Below are positions 22,652 to 34,271 of a stretch of 43,372 nucleotides of DNA, one piece after another (position 1 is the first letter of the stretch; the number at the start of each line of letters is the position of its first letter). Below the pieces are notes generated by a model that was not told where the DNA came from, ran no database searches, and was given only the letters and a program-made list of their open reading frames with translations. The translations under genes were made by a program, and so were the position numbers. Source of the stretch: Fomitopsis serialis (taxonomy: Eukaryota > Basidiomycota > Agaricomycetes > Polyporales > Fomitopsidaceae); the NCBI RefSeq assembly GCF_022376445.1, contig NW_025955296.1, forward strand, positions 1 to 43,372, read 5' to 3'.

Positions 22652-25600
22652 ATGGGAAAAAGACGGCGCTCACTGGAAGATGTGCTCTCAACAACGTGCG
22701 CGGCGTGCAATGAAGGCTTCGACACTATGCAAGGTCTCTCGGCGCACCAGACCATGAGCAAGAGATGCGCCTGGTACAAGAAGGGAAAATTAAGAGAAAT
22801 ATTCGACTTTGACGATTTCGATTCTTCCAGTGATGATGAACGCCTTGAGGTTGTGGGACGGTGAGTGCTGTGAATCCTTAACAGTGACATTCGATATTCA
22901 AATTTATGTAGAGACGGTGACGGTGTCGACGACGACGACGACGACGACAGGGGCGAAGGCGGAAGCGGATTATTCGCTGGGCAGCAGGATTACTCTGGTA
23001 ACCCTCATAGCACCCCCATCAATTCATCCGTGTCTTCAGATGAAGACCCAGAGGATCAATCAGACATAGGATCCACATTCGACTTCATTGAGGTCTCGGC
23101 ACCAAGACAGCAAGGCGCCTCTAGCGTTGCCGGACCGTCTTCGAGGGCCTCCAGGCGAAACGCCCTCGCTTTGGACGACAATGAGGACAGAAGAGTGGAA
23201 GATATCGATATGAACGCGGCAACGGTGATCCGAACGAATGAAGACATACGGAGGAGCTGGCTGGATCAGAGGGAGAGGGAGAGGGAGAGGGAGGCGCAAC
23301 CACCAGGTGAGTACGCTATACAGTACATCCAGTCCTGTTACTGAGAGACTCCAGACAAAGACCAAGAACAGACCGAAGATGAGGCAGAAACCGCAAACCC
23401 TTGGGCGCCGTTCCAGTCCGAGATGGACTGGAGGTTCGCGTCTTGGGCGGTTCAGGAGGGCCTCAGTCAATCCTCTGTAGACAGAGTCTTGGAAATACCT
23501 GGGGTAGGTCGTCGTCTTTTGCTTGCACTGTCTTGACATATAGTACTCACAAATACTTATGTGGCTACGGTTTCTTAGTTTCAGGAAAGGCTGGGTCTAT
23601 CCTATCACAATTCACGTGTGCTGCTTCAACGAGTAGACTCACTTCCGGAGAGGGCCGAGTGGAAAGAGAGGTGGCTGAGCTTCAAGGATCGACCTGACGA
23701 GAGGCACTTGGTACAGTTCCGCGACATAATCGAGGCGATACGGACCTTATTGGGCAATCCTGCCCATGCCGATCAGATAGTCTATCGACCACGTCGTATA
23801 TTCAGCGACTCATCCCGAACTAGTCGCATCTACCACGAGATGTGGACTGGACGGTGGTGGCATGCCGTGCAGGTGAGTTTTCTTTTTACTGTACTTTAGT
23901 GAGTGAGCCAATATTTACCTTGACCTCAGAGCCTCTTGCCTGATGGCTCTGCCGTCGCACCGGTCATCATCGCGACGGATAAGACACAACTCACACAGTT
24001 TTCTGGTGGAAAATCGGCCTACCCTGTCTACATGACACTCGGCAACCTGCCTCGCGCTCTGAGACGCAAACCGTCCGAACACGCGTGTATCCTCATTGGG
24101 TACCTCTCCGTGGACAAAGTCGATTCGAACGGGATCACCAAGCGCAAGCAACGCGCGCTCGCTCAGCAGCTATTTCATACGTCCGTCCGCGTCATTTTGG
24201 AACCACTTGTCGAAGCCGGAAAAACTGGGATCGAGGTGACAGGAGGAGACGGTGCAGTGCGCAGGGTGCACCCGATTCTAGCCGCATACGTCGCTGATTA
24301 TCCGGAACAATGTTTGGTGACGTGCTCGAAGTACGGGACGTGTCCCAGATGTCAACTCCCAGAGGACAACCTCGAGTCGCCCACTCCCGGAACAGCGCGA
24401 ACGTCCCTATGGACCCTCGATGTACTGCGACGCGCAACCGAGAAAAGCGGCGGCAAGAAGGATTCGGCTGCGTATGCGAAGGCGTGTAATGAACTGAACG
24501 TCTGTGGATATATAGTACGTCCCTTCTGGCGCGACCTGCCTTACACCGATATCCACGCGTGTATCACACCGGATGTCCTACACCAGTTATATCAAGGGGT
24601 ATTCAAGCATATAGTACAGTGGTGCTCCGAACTAGTCGACGAGCAGGAGCTCGACCGTCGTATCCGTTGCCTGCCACCTGCGTTCGGAACGCGCCATTTC
24701 AAGAACGGTATCTCTGCTCTAGCTCAGGTCTCCGGCACCGAGCGCAAGTACATGGCGCGTATTCTACTTGGATGCTTGGTCGGCAAGATCCCCAAGAACG
24801 CTGTACTTGCTTTTCGTGCCATCCTCGACTTCATCTACTTGGCACAGTACTCGACGCATGACGATGCAACCCTAGGATACATGGAGGATGCGCTCAAGGC
24901 TTTCCACAAAAACAAGGAGGTTCTCGTAAATTGCGGTGTACGAGAACATCTCAATATTCCTAAATTCCACTCACTTCTACATTATGTCGACTCAATTCGC
25001 ATGCTAGGAACGACGGATAACTACAATACCGAGGCGTTCGAACGCCTCCATATCGACTACGCGAAGAACGGCTGGCGTGCATCTAATCACCGGAACGCAC
25101 GCCCGCAAATGGTCAAGTGGCTTGCACGCCAGGAGAAAATGGTCGTTTTCAGCTCGACAATGCGGAGACGATTGCAGAGGGATGTCGATGAAGATGATGA
25201 TGAAGAAGACTATTCCGATACCGACCCAGCCGTCGCACCCCCAGGCAAGACTAGCATCAAACTACCGAAGCATCCTACAGTTCGAATGCAGTCACTAGAC
25301 CGTATTGAAGACAGACACAAGGCACCGGGCTTCGCGAACACCCTAGCACGATATATCTATATGCTCAAGAACAACCGTCGTCTCACTCCCACCGAGCTCC
25401 ATACCGCCGTCTCTCGCATGCCCTTCGATCGCGTTGACGTGTTCCATGGCATCAAGTTTGCGCCGGAATCGTTGACTGACGACAAGAACGAGACTGACGC
25501 CGTCAAGGCGCGTCCTCCAATCGGAGAACAACCAGGTCGTTTCGACACTGTTGTCGTGTTGCAAGATGGGGACGCTGAAGCCACAGGATTGCAAGGTAAT

Positions 25601-26059
25601 ATCTCTGAACGTTGCTGCTCTACATAATTCTGATGCTGATATGCACGCTCACTGATAGGCACTAGAATCGGACGCGTCAAAGTCATTTTCAGGCTTCCTG
25701 AGCGCATCAAGGACCCTCGCACTCGCCTTCCCCTGATGGCTCCTGAAGCATGGGCAGAACAAGGACCACTTGCATACATAGAGTGGTACGCAAAGCTCCC
25801 ACATTCCGCCGACCCCACCCACATGATGTACTCGGTTAACAAATGTCCTCTTCGCTCGGACGGTAATCCAGTCGCCGATATTATCCCCCTCCATACTATA
25901 CGTCAATCTTGTCAGTTGATACCCAGATTCCCGGGTTCAGTAGGTGATGCGGAAGAGAGATTACCTGTGCAATGGAATACTCATACTATACTAGATGAAG
26001 CCTCCAAGTTTTTACTCAATAATTGGGCCAGTTCTTACGCATACCAGACACTATGGTAG
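22652..26059 (+). CDS. Plavaka transposase
   Basis: Full-length transposase of about 1,037 residues that should excise and insert the element through its TIRs. Six exons: 22652-22860, 22912-23306, 23355-23503, 23579-23872, 23930-25595, 25659-26059. All introns are GT...AG and the sum is divisible by three. Domains: an N-terminal zinc finger at residues about 17-40 (CAACNEGF...AHQTMSKRC); an acidic Asp/Ser linker; NPWAPFQSEMDWRFASWAV, a Plavaka hallmark; then the RNase H-like core. Candidate acidic catalytic residues are Asp in ATDKTQLTQFSG (about 366), Asp in AAYVADYPEQCL (about 472) and Glu in YNTEAFERLHIDYAKNGW (about 716). A cysteine group (CLVTCSKYGTCPRC) follows the second, and ITPDVLHQLYQGVFKHIVQW lies between the second and third. 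The chain ends in a domain with RIGRVKVIFRLPERI. No frameshift or stop is seen, so it may be functional. Confidence 0.92.
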
Positions 26060-26161
26060 CTAATGATACTTACGGTACTTGGTACTTACGGGACTTGCCA
26101 ATCAGTAGACGGCGTTCTAATGAGATCTCGCTAGTACTTGTAAGCATGTCAGCTATTAGAC

Positions 26162-28454
26162 ATGTTACAATTGACTGTCCTCGCCTTCGCGCCCGCTCAC
26201 GCGCACCTTCTCCACGCGCACCTTCTCCACGCGCATCCACGCGCACCTTCTCGCCCGCCTGTCCGCTCTCGCCCGCCTGTCCGCTCTCGCCCGCCTGTCC
26301 GCTCTCGCCCGCCTGTCCGCTCTCGCCCGCCTGTCCGCTCGCCTTCACCCTTCGCGCCTACTCACGCGCACGTTCTCGCCCGACAAGCCCTAGCGCAACA
26401 AACGCAGGCAACTAAGGCAAACACAGCAGGACAAGGGGTCGGAGTGGTGAACAAAAGGAAGGCAGACGGACGAAAAGCAAAGGTGAGTATTCTTCTGCGT
26501 ACCTACGGACAATTCTTGGTACTAGTCACCACGGTCCAGGAGGTGGTGCCTTGCCCGCGTCCGCTCAAATGCCCGCGCGTTCGTCAGTGCACTCTGCTTG
26601 CACGCCCTCTCGCCCACATGCCCTCTCGCCCACACGCCCTCTCGCCCGCCCGCTTGCCCGCCCTCTCACGCCCACCTGCTTATCCTATCGCACCTGCTTG
26701 TTTGTCCTCTCGCGCCCGCCTGCTTGCCCTCTCGTGCCCACATTCGCGCCATCTCGTGCCCGATCTCTCATGCTCACGCCCGACTTCTCGCGCCGCTCGC
26801 CATCTCGCTGTCCCTCTCGCCAGCCGTCTCGCTCGCTCGCCATCGACGCTGCATGCACTACATACCGCCTGAACGGAAACGCGCGGTTGAGTTCGGCATG
26901 CGCTGGGCACGGTGGTGTGTCGCTCCTCGCGAGCGTCGAGCCCGCTGAGCAAGCGCGTCAGCTTTTTCGTGTCCGCCAGTGGTCTCGCGAGCAGCCTTTT
27001 CACGATCCACGTGAAGGTGACACGATATGCGAGAAATTGGACCTCATCATGCGAGTGGGTTACTAACGGCCGACCGACCTTGTAGCTCCAGAGTCGAACC
27101 ACCATGCAGGGTGTACTTCCGGGAGGGCTTGCTCGACAACATCTGGCCGGGCGGCTTCTACCTCGAGAACATCGACAGTAAGCTGTCGTCTTGCTGTCCC
27201 GCCTGTAGCCCCCCTAGCTCACCGTCTCGCTTGCGCACCATCCCAGGATCTGCGCATCCTCTCGCATGTGCACTCTTGCGCGCGTTCTTGTCTCCTCGGC
27301 CAGCTACGCCCACCACCCTGTGGACCCGCGAACCGGCCCCGCACGGAGCCGTGCACAAACAAAACAAACCGTACCGGTGGGTCAGTAACCGGGGCAGGTA
27401 CGGTTCCGGGTCAAGCTCGGGGCACCGGCGGGTAGGCACGTACTCCGCCCTACGGTCTCGGCCGCCTGTGCGCTCTCCTTCGCGCCCGCGCACCTTCTCC
27501 ACACGAAGATATCGCAACTCATGTGCGAGTGAGTGTTTCCCTAATCTATGTTCATCGGCTTCGTTCTAAGTTCTTTGGAGGGACGTTCTTATTATTCAAG
27601 ATACTAACGCAGATACTATCGTCGGCATCTGTACTTCGATGCCGACCCACATGCGCGAGTGCCTGGCAGATCACCTCACCTCCTGCTTTCCCTTCGATCC
27701 GTTGAAGACGATGCAGACTGCATCGTCTGGTGGTGATCAAACGTTTGAAGTGCTGCACTTCTCGTGGTATAACCGCCACTGCACACAGGTATGTATTCCT
27801 GCAATTGTCATGTACCGCCATTACAATTCATGTAGGGCAACACGGCCCCTAGCAATGTGCCTCCAGCAATGCTAACACGACCCAACGGTCTCAAAATAAA
27901 CTACGGTCAAATGTTGCCTTACATGTCCAAGGATATGGCTGCGCACGAAGACATCTATCGCTCACTGCGAAACGTGCTCGGTGACGTCTTCGAGTGGCTC
28001 GACAACAAGGTGATCTAATTCGTTTTATGATACACCGCTTAAGCTGACTACATTGGATTAGCTAGCTACGATGTTCCCAAACTTCTACACCAGACTAGAG
28101 GAGTTCGTGGAGATATTACCAGGCAACACCATGCCGCTCTCGGCTCCCTTCCTGGGTCTTGTGATCAATTTGAACGTTGTCACACAAGCTCACCGAGACA
28201 ACAAAGACTACGACATGTGTCTAGTGCTGGCGGTGGGAGATTTTGTTGGAGGAGAGCTATGTCTGGATGAACCAGGCATTGTCATCCCTCTGACCTGCGG
28301 TGACTTTGTCGTTTTCCCTTCGTGTCGTATTACTCACTTCAACTTGCATTATGAGGGACGCCGTGCGTCTATCGTCTTACATACAGACAAGGAAATTTCG
28401 AAATGGTGCTACAATGATCGTAATGGCTGGGCTCACAATGATTCATTTAATTAG
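26162..28454 (+). CDS. TET/JBP-like 2-oxoglutarate/Fe(II) dioxygenase (Plavaka cargo)
   Basis: Enzymes of this superfamily hydroxylate substrates using Fe(II), oxygen and 2-oxoglutarate; the TET/JBP branch oxidises 5-methylcytosine or thymine in DNA. The last exons are firm: about 27612-27788, 27836-28009 and 28062-28454, with GT...AG introns 27789-27835 and 28010-28061. The catalytic core has the HxD iron motif in TQAHRDNKDYDMCLVLAVGD (His codon 28191-28193, Asp 28197-28199), then GGELCLDEPGIVIP, GDFVVFPSCRITHFNLHYEG with the distal His, and RRASIVLHTDKE with the 2-oxoglutarate-binding Arg. Upstream exons carry QQTQATKANTAGQGVGVVNK, REQPFHDPREGDTICEKLDL and VYFREGLLDNIWPGGFYLEN; their junctions (especially near 27055) and the start are uncertain because of CT-rich repeats. 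The substrate assignment is inference. It is a different subfamily from the enzyme at 36919-38297. Confidence 0.75.
26252..26341 (+). repeat. 18-bp tandem repeat, five units
   Basis: CGCCCGCCTGTCCGCTCT repeats five times (last unit imperfect). It sits in a wider CT-rich tract at 26180-26860. In one frame it encodes SRPPVR repeats at the presumed N-terminus of the dioxygenase; whether it is translated is unclear. Confidence 0.9.
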
Positions 28455-28664
28455 TGTATGAATAATGACATTCGTTCTACTGCAGAAGAACGGTACAACA
28501 AAGTTCATACACTGTAGAGCTGGCGTGTAAGTTAAGACTCTTCAAGTTGATCGATAAAACGCGAACTCCGCGAGCGCGGCGGCCTTCGGAATCAGCGAAA
28601 GCTCCCGCCGGGCACTGTCCGCCCTCATCTTGCTACCACTGTCAGTAGTCTCGCAGTTCTCGTG

Positions 28665-31600
28665 ATGGCGTCCCGCACTCGTTCCGGTGCTCGAAAGCAA
28701 GCCTCAGCCTCTAGCCAAACACCGCAAGCTGCACGAGGCGCCGGTCAGAAGGGGCGCGCGAAAGCTAAGCAAACTGCCAACAAGGCGTCGCCTGACAGCG
28801 ACGTTCCGGATGTCGATACCAGTGGTCTATCCGCGTCCGACGCTCAGGCCCTAGCGAAACTTCTCAAGAAAGCCAAGGATGCGAAGAAAGCTGACAAGGA
28901 GTCGCATGTGAAGGGTGAGTACAGAGTAGGTATGCAACAATAGCCTAGACTCACGAGCAGTCCACGATCGTAGGCGTCCGCAAGAGAGTGGCCACCATGA
29001 TCAGGGACGAGGAAGGTTCTTCGGAAGAAGAGCAGCCCAAGCGCAAGAAGAAGAAGAAGAAAGCCAGCGGAGACTCTGATCAGGCGAATAGCTCAGGTGC
29101 AGAGGCGGAGATGAAGGACAGCGCAGACGAAGACGAAGACGCGGCGGTTGATGAGGAGGTTCGCAGTGACGAGCACAAGGAAAGTCAGGAGAACCACGGG
29201 ATGGGCATATCGGAGGGCACCGAGGAGAAGGAAGTTCGGGCTCGACGTACGTCTTCTCATTTTTGTAGCGATAAAGATCATTAAACTCTCCGCACCTTAG
29301 CCAAGCCGAAGCCAGCTTACAGGGGAGCTCAACAGACAGCGAGGAAATCAGCCTACCTGGACAAGGACGAGGCAATTGTTGCGAAGTCGCTCGGTACGTC
29401 GAGCAGCCTCACGTTCATTTAATTGCAATTGAAGCAAATGATACTACAGGTGCGACGGCATCTACAAAGGGTAAAAGCAAGGCTGCGCACCTCAGTGATG
29501 ATTCAAGGGACGACTCTGGCTACCAGGATCAACAGATCGCTACGAAGCCGAAGAAGCTGGCTGCGTCTCCATCTTCCAAGAAGACGATATCGTCGGGCGA
29601 CCCACCATCGCCGTCGGTGATGAGGCGCAAAGTGTACATTGACGTGCCGGTGCCAGCGAAGGTATTCTGAGTTAAAATGGCCTTGCTACGTGCTAATGCT
29701 TGTTCAGTCTTCAGCCCTCAGTTCAGCAGTGAAGGCGAACAACAAGGGCAAGGAGAAGAAGACTGGGAGACATACTAGTGCGAGTAGCAGCGACGACAGC
29801 GACGCCCACAAGAGTGACGACCATGATAGTGACGAGGACGAGGAGTACGAGCCGAAAGGAGGCAAAGGCAGCGATGAAGATGAGGAAGATGACGACGAGC
29901 TCGAGGAGGAAGATGATGACGACGGTGTAGTGGTGAGTCGCGAACTACTGGGTTTCAATTCGTAGCTCAACATACAGGTCTTGCCTGAGCAAATGGGCAA
30001 GAGTAAGCAGAAGCGCTCCAAAGGTCGAGGGCGCAGGGAGCGAGCCAAGGTGACCGACCTTCCCATCGACGTCAGAGCCCTCGTCACCGCAGCGCAGAAC
30101 TGCCTGCGCCTGCGAATCTCGCTCAAGACCGCATGGACGTCGGAATCATCAGTGGTCAGCGGACGCCTACTGAAGCGAGACGCTCTGATTCGTTACAGCG
30201 TGGAGGATGCGCGCGATATGCGCGACAAGGATGGCAAACGCATTAAGGCGCTGAAGAGGGCGTTCCAGTTGATCAGTCCGAAGTCAAAGAGCAAGGACGA
30301 GAAGCCTGAGAGAGAGAAGACTGAGAAAGAGCGCGAGGAGGAGGAGAAGGCTGAGCAAGAGCGTCTTGAGCTGCAGCAGAACGTCTACACCGTGGTAAGT
30401 AAATTGTTCGTGCTGGGTGGTTGGTACACTGATCAGTTTCAGGTCTGGGCGAGTGCATCCCAGTTCCGCAATGAGCTCAAGAGAAAAGCCAAGGTTGCCG
30501 TTGACCAGATGTATGGCCTGCAAGGCCTGTCTGCCGAGCAAAGAAGCGCAGTAGCCGCATGGCTGCTCCGAACGCACGCAACGGACGTTGTCGAGGGGGG
30601 TTCACGCCATATCCCGAACTTCGTCTTCAGTGACATCGACATCGTCTTCGACCAGCGAAAGCGTTTAGACTTGAAGGTGAGTGAGATAGCTAATTGCTAA
30701 TATGCATTCAAAAATCTAACACGAGCAAGGCGACTACATTCAACCAGGACGAGCCTTTCCGCCACGAGGCAATTGCAGAGCTCATCTACCAACAGTGGGC
30801 TTTGGGTGCGCGCGCCGACGCCAACATACATGCAGCGATGGACGATTTTCGCAAGGTGCCGGACAATCTGATAGCTGTGGTGTGCAATGCTGTGAGTATA
30901 GTTTCTGTGATCGTACAGCTTTCTTAATACCTGCAACAGATTGAGTCTGCACTGACGGAGGTCGTCATTCGTGGACAGGCTAACTTCTTCGCGAACAAGC
31001 AGTTCGCGGCTAAGTAAGTGATCTATTGATTCGAGGATGGCGCACTGCTAACTAGTAGTAGGTGGGATGGCCTGATGGCCATCCTGGCGACGCTCAAGGC
31101 TGAGGCGCCTGAGCACTATCGAGAGACGAAGGCCATCATTTGGGCACAAATCTCGTAAGTGGTGTAGACAGGTTGTACACAATTGCTCGCTCACCTCACA
31201 ATGACGTCGGCAGAGGTCGCATGAAAGCGAACACGGTGGACGAAGAAGAATCCGACAATGGGAACGGTAGCTTCCTCAAGATAGATCGCCTGCGTTCGAA
31301 AGTCGGCAAGGGGTCTCCTGTCCAAGAGAGGAAGAGGGCGACGTCCATCAGCACGAGTCAGGCGTTGAAACCCGCGAGCATGGCGCAGGTGGCAAGCACG
31401 TCGTCGAGTCCGAGGAGGTCTGGTGCACCAGTCAAACCACCTTCAGGATCCGGCAAGCCAACTTCATCGTCGGCCAAATCGTCGGCCAAAACCTCTAGTG
31501 CGAAGTCGCCGAAGCGTGGCGCTGATCAAGAAGTCGACGAGCTGGACAAGGAGGATCGCGACGAGCCTGAGGGCGAAGGGGTTACGCATACGCATGAGAT

Positions 31601-31718
31601 CATCGAGCAGCATGACGAAGGGCAGGAGCTCGTCAACGAGGGTGAAGGCGACGGTAAGCTTCGATTGCTGGAGCAGGTTTATGTTTTGATAAAAGTCTTT
31701 GCAGCGGCGAACGCCTGA
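28665..31718 (+). CDS. DUF6532-domain nuclear-type protein (Plavaka cargo)
   Basis: Start MASRTRSGARKQ at 28665; stop at 31716-31718. About eleven exons with short GT...AG introns (for example 28915-28973, 29247-29300, 29394-29449) join in frame without any frameshift. The N-terminal half is low-complexity, with alternating Lys-rich (KRKKKKKKASG) and Asp/Glu-rich runs typical of nuclear proteins. The folded domain resembles basidiomycete DUF6532: ASASQFRNELKRKAKVAVDQ, FVFSDIDIVFDQ, EPFRHEAIAELIYQQWALGA, VPDNLIAVVCNAIESALTEV, and FAAKWDGLMAILATLKAEAP. A Ser/Lys/Glu-rich tail follows. DUF6532 has no established function that I know of; it is frequent near mobile elements in this group. It follows the dioxygenase by about 210 bp on the same strand. 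Confidence 0.75.
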
Positions 31719-32333
31719 ACAGCTCCACTACTAGTCGTCATCCAAGGTAAGTGTATTTACTGGTACTAGTAACGTGTGGTTATTGGTAATGTTCTGCACA
31801 GGGGAACAAACATTAATTCGTAGTACCATCACCTCATCTACCCTGGAACGACGTAACGAAGGCACTCGAGTGGCGAGCTCGAGTTGTTGTACGGTTTACG
31901 AGGTGTACGTTGTGCTTGTAGTTCCTTCTTGCTTTTCGCTATGTTCTCGTGGTTCTCGTGGTCATTGCTGATATGATTGCTTTGTTGTAATGCTACTGCC
32001 ATTGAATGTTGTTGTCTTTGTTGTAACAGTACTACCATGGAATACCCACATTATCTATCATTTTGTACGCAAATATTCTGAGTGAACGCAGTGCACAGCA
32101 GAGCACAAATAAGCACCAAAGTAAATAAAGGAGGAACGTTCTTTGCCAACATTGTGTCTTAATTTAGAGTACGAGAGGAGCTCAATTAGAGGTGGCACAA
32201 GGGTCTTGTGGAAGTGACAAAGACTAAATGTGCCTTTCACGTCTCAATAAGACTGTTTAAGATTTGGACTTGTCTCAGGCACCTTTTGTGGCTTATTTGG
32301 ATCTGGTACTTATACAAGAACAGAAAGACATCC
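31719..32333. other. Plavaka right subterminal region
   Basis: About 600 bp without a supported gene, between the DUF6532 stop and the right TIR. It is AT-richer than the coding part and contains a TTGTTGTAATG-type run near 31980-32030. A GTGGCTTA word near 32288 is shared with the left end. Short frames on both strands look like chance. Confidence 0.5.
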
Positions 32334-32348
32334 AGATTTTTCCTGATG
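32334..32348 (-). repeat. Plavaka right terminal inverted repeat
   Basis: AGATTTTTCCTGATG, the inverted counterpart of 16356-16370 (14 of 15). It is followed directly by the second GA of the target duplication (32349-32350) and the resumed KDZ frame. Confidence 0.9.
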
Positions 32349-34271
32349 GATGAACATGGACTACTCCCTGTCCAATGCTCTCGGCTACCGCTCGAGAGGT
32401 ATTGGGCACGTCTATGTATCATACGACATCATGTGCCAGTACCACGTCCATCTCCATGACCGATTTGACGGCAATCCTTATCTTCAAATGCCGGGGGGCC
32501 TCGTCCTATACAAGTGCATTGGCCTCTTTCACATTCACGGTCACAAGGCGGAGTGCGAGCTCCGGCACTCTCTCACCTTCACCGAGGGGGCCGGGGAAGC
32601 GGACGGCGAGATCATCGAAACCCAATGGTCGGGGATCAATCCCGTGTCGGGTAGTACCCGCTCAATGTCAACATCCCACCGGCAGGAAACCCTCGACCGG
32701 CACATGAACAATTGGAATTGGAAGAAGATGATCACCATGGGTATGGTCTAGCTGATTGTGGCATCACACATTGGGCTGACGGAGGACAGTGGCTTCGCTG
32801 AGAAGGAAAATCAAAGCCAATCGGCCACTGCTGGCCGACATGAAGGCCGACCTCACCGCAAAGGAGGCCAGTGTCGATGCCGAGATTTTGGGAGAGTGGA
32901 GGAGGGAACTCAGGATAGTACAACGACGAAGGCTGCGGGACGTGAAGGTAATGGACAGGTATCAAGCGAAGAAACAAATTAGTTAGTACACTCTGCTCTC
33001 CATGCCGAGCTCAAGGCTGATTTGGTGACAGTGCCTTCGCGGCTCGAACTTCAGATTAAGCTGGCAGAAGAAGAGGGTAACGGCGGGGACCGCGTTGGCA
33101 CAGCGGACTGGATTGCCGACGGCCTGAAGCTTGAAGAGCAACAGTCAGTGCTTCGACCGCCTTTTCCGGGTTACTTCTGACACCCCGCAGACTCGCAATC
33201 CAGAAAGACATAAAGCAAATGGGGGCCACTGTGACGGGGGCTCAAGAGTTAAAGCTGGCCAAACGCAGGAAGCCTCTCGAGAGTCAGATCCGGAGGTTCC
33301 ACCGGCGAGCGGCTGCAATTCACCGAAGGCATGACTGGGGCGTGGCAGAGGAGGAAGCAGTGGATGACGACTCGGCTGCGGAGTGGGAAGACGATCCCAA
33401 CGATCCCCCAGCACATGCCAACAATCCATGGTCCATCTTTCCCAGTAAACCGCCCGCACCATACCCAGTGAAGGCGGCGGAACATACGAAACTCGGGCTA
33501 CCTTCGAATTTCACGCGGAATACTCTAACCGCCAATGGATTGCAACGGTTGGCCGCGCACGAGCTCACTCTGCGGCGCGGACAAGCAAATGATGCCTTGC
33601 AGCAGCTTCGGATTCTCATCGGCAAGAAGTCGTTTGAGTTCCAGACAACCATTCGGCACGGGAGGAAAGATGGCAACAAGAAGCGCACCCGATCCTTCAC
33701 CAAGTTGGGTAAACTCGACCGAGCTGTACAGCTTCAAGCCGCAATCTATCGCCGGGCCCGAGCGGCCATGCAAGTGCTCGGCCTGTCTGCAGAGGATCAA
33801 GCTAAATATCAGCAGCTCACCCCAGATGATCTAAAGACAGTAACCGCAATTGCCGAGCCCAACAAGGCCGGCCAGCGGCACAAATCCCCCTCGTGGATAT
33901 GGAATGTTAACGTCGGTGGCGACATACGGAGCAATGACGAGTTGGGAATCAGTACGTGAGACGGCGGTGCGACATTGAATAACTCGCTGACATCGCGCAT
34001 AGTTCACAGGGTACAGTGGTTCCATGCCCGTTCAAAGGTTGACAGATTGGAGGAAGAAGCCGCCATATTGCGCAGGGAGCTTGACTCCGTGTGCCGATAC
34101 TTTGATCATGAAGCATGCCGGTGGCGGGAACTAGCGACCACCAACTCCGATACCGAGTACCCAGGATTTTCCCAGCACTGCCGAGCACAAGGCGCACTGT
34201 TTGATCGCCTGCGTGAAGATGCGAAGGTGGCATGGCGGGATCTGTACCTGGAGCCAAATGTCGTGATGTAG
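32349..34271 (+). pseudogene. KDZ transposase, 3' part (second Asp, catalytic Glu, C-terminal coiled region)
   Basis: Continuation of the transposase interrupted at 16355. The frame resumes at MNMDYSLSNALGYRSRGI. Family motifs: VYVSYDIMCQYHVHLHDRF (second catalytic Asp, codon 32425-32427), CIGLFHIHGHKAECELRHSL, GEADGEIIETQWSGINPV (Glu codons 32608-32610 and 32617-32619, one of them the third acidic residue), STSHRQETLDRHMNNWNWKK. Then a C-terminal region follows, with VPSRLELQIKLAEEEGNGG, GLKLEEQQ/LAIQKDIKQM, LTLRRGQANDALQQLRILIG and WFHARSKVDRLEEEAAILRR, to the stop at 34269-34271. Introns near 32742-32787, 32985-33030, 33145-33190 and 33953-34002 fit. Unlike the 5' part, I see no frameshift here. 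The catalytic triad is therefore present but split by 16 kb. Confidence 0.93.

Larger units (their letters stand above)
16356..32348 (+). mobile_element. Plavaka DNA transposon (15,993 bp) inserted in the KDZ transposase gene
   Basis: Both ends carry CATCAGGAAAAA as inverted repeats, with similarity continuing to 14 of 15 nt. The element encodes a full-length Plavaka transposase (CACTA-related superfamily) and four other genes: two on the minus strand to its left, and a TET/JBP-like dioxygenase and a DUF6532 protein on the plus strand to its right. The 2-bp GA duplication and the exact restoration of the KDZ frame show a clean insertion. The Plavaka transposase, DUF6532 and left-most genes read without frameshifts, so this element is younger and less decayed than its KDZ host. 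Confidence 0.92.
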
